Origin: Candidatus Omnitrophota bacterium
Lineage (GTDB): Bacteria > Omnitrophota > Koll11 > Gygaellales > Profunditerraquicolaceae
NCBI GenBank assembly: GCA_025453435.1
Contig: JALOQI010000047.1
Coordinates: 1 to 6,637, forward strand
DNA: 6,637 nt
Direction of reading: 5' to 3'
Of this stretch, positions 6,607 through 6,637 are shown piece after piece. Under the pieces are notes generated by a model that was given only the letters and a program-made list of their open reading frames with translations, was not told the DNA's origin and did not search any database. Position numbers and translations under genes: made by a program. Every line of letters starts with the position of its first letter. Position 1 is the stretch's first letter.

Positions 6607-6637
6607 CACGGAATTATAAGTATAGATTTGCGCCTGT
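6588..6637 (+). CDS. possible start of a further gene (3' truncated, uncertain)
   Basis: A TTG at 6588 follows AGGAGA (6575-6580) by 7 bases, and its frame stays open for the 16 codons left in the window. The residues give no recognisable family. The start and its ribosome-binding site lie inside the stem-loop at 6552-6606, so translation could depend on RNA folding. An ATG at 6601 opens a different frame, also to the window end, but has no well-placed Shine-Dalgarno. The call is only a candidate. Confidence 0.2.
   Translation, partial: MRISDGTRNYKYRFAP

Noticed and set aside
6551..6637. A c-di-GMP (GEMM-I) riboswitch, suggested by the nearby GGDEF gene and a 3' CCGATGG-like end.
   Set aside because: The conserved GCAAACC and GACGCAAAGCC-type segments are absent and the element is a single nested stem, not two parallel helices.

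Overview
This is a gene-dense bacterial window in which every identifiable gene lies on the + strand. The genes are packed with overlaps or gaps of a few bases. Base composition looks mid-range, and the isoleucine codon ATA and arginine codon AGG are used freely. The gene mix is compatible with an uncultured Gram-negative-type lineage such as Omnitrophota or a deltaproteobacterial relative. It comprises a two-subunit class I fumarase, a membrane histidine kinase with a receiver-GAF-GGDEF partner, an rph-rdgB pair and a secreted TPR protein. The taxonomic guess rests on general impression only.

Layout. Positions 1-177 hold the 3' end of queF (queuosine biosynthesis). Positions 168-989 and 995-1387 encode the alpha and beta subunits of a class I [4Fe-4S] fumarate hydratase. 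The beta gene stops about 50-60 codons early, and a sensor histidine kinase (1362-3275) begins inside its last codons. Positions 3289-4707 encode a response regulator with REC, GAF and GGDEF domains, a probable diguanylate cyclase controlled by the kinase. Next come RNase PH (4726-5439) and the RdgB/HAM1-type XTP/dITP pyrophosphatase (5443-6057). A near-consensus sigma70-type promoter (TTGAGA, 17 bp, TATAAT) spans the end of rdgB. It is followed by a strong Shine-Dalgarno and a small exported TPR protein (6110-6550). One base after that stop, a nested 20-bp stem-loop (6552-6606) fills most of the remaining sequence.

How the genes work together. The upstream genes are ordinary metabolism: tRNA modification and a TCA-cycle step. 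The kinase and GGDEF protein form a plausible two-component pathway from an extracytoplasmic signal to c-di-GMP. RNase PH and RdgB are housekeeping enzymes of tRNA maturation and nucleotide-pool cleaning. The close spacing suggests one or two long transcripts, with a fresh transcription start for the TPR gene.

No clearly new multi-gene system is visible. The points most worth a second look are the truncated fumarase beta subunit at its junction with the kinase, and the structured element after the TPR gene.
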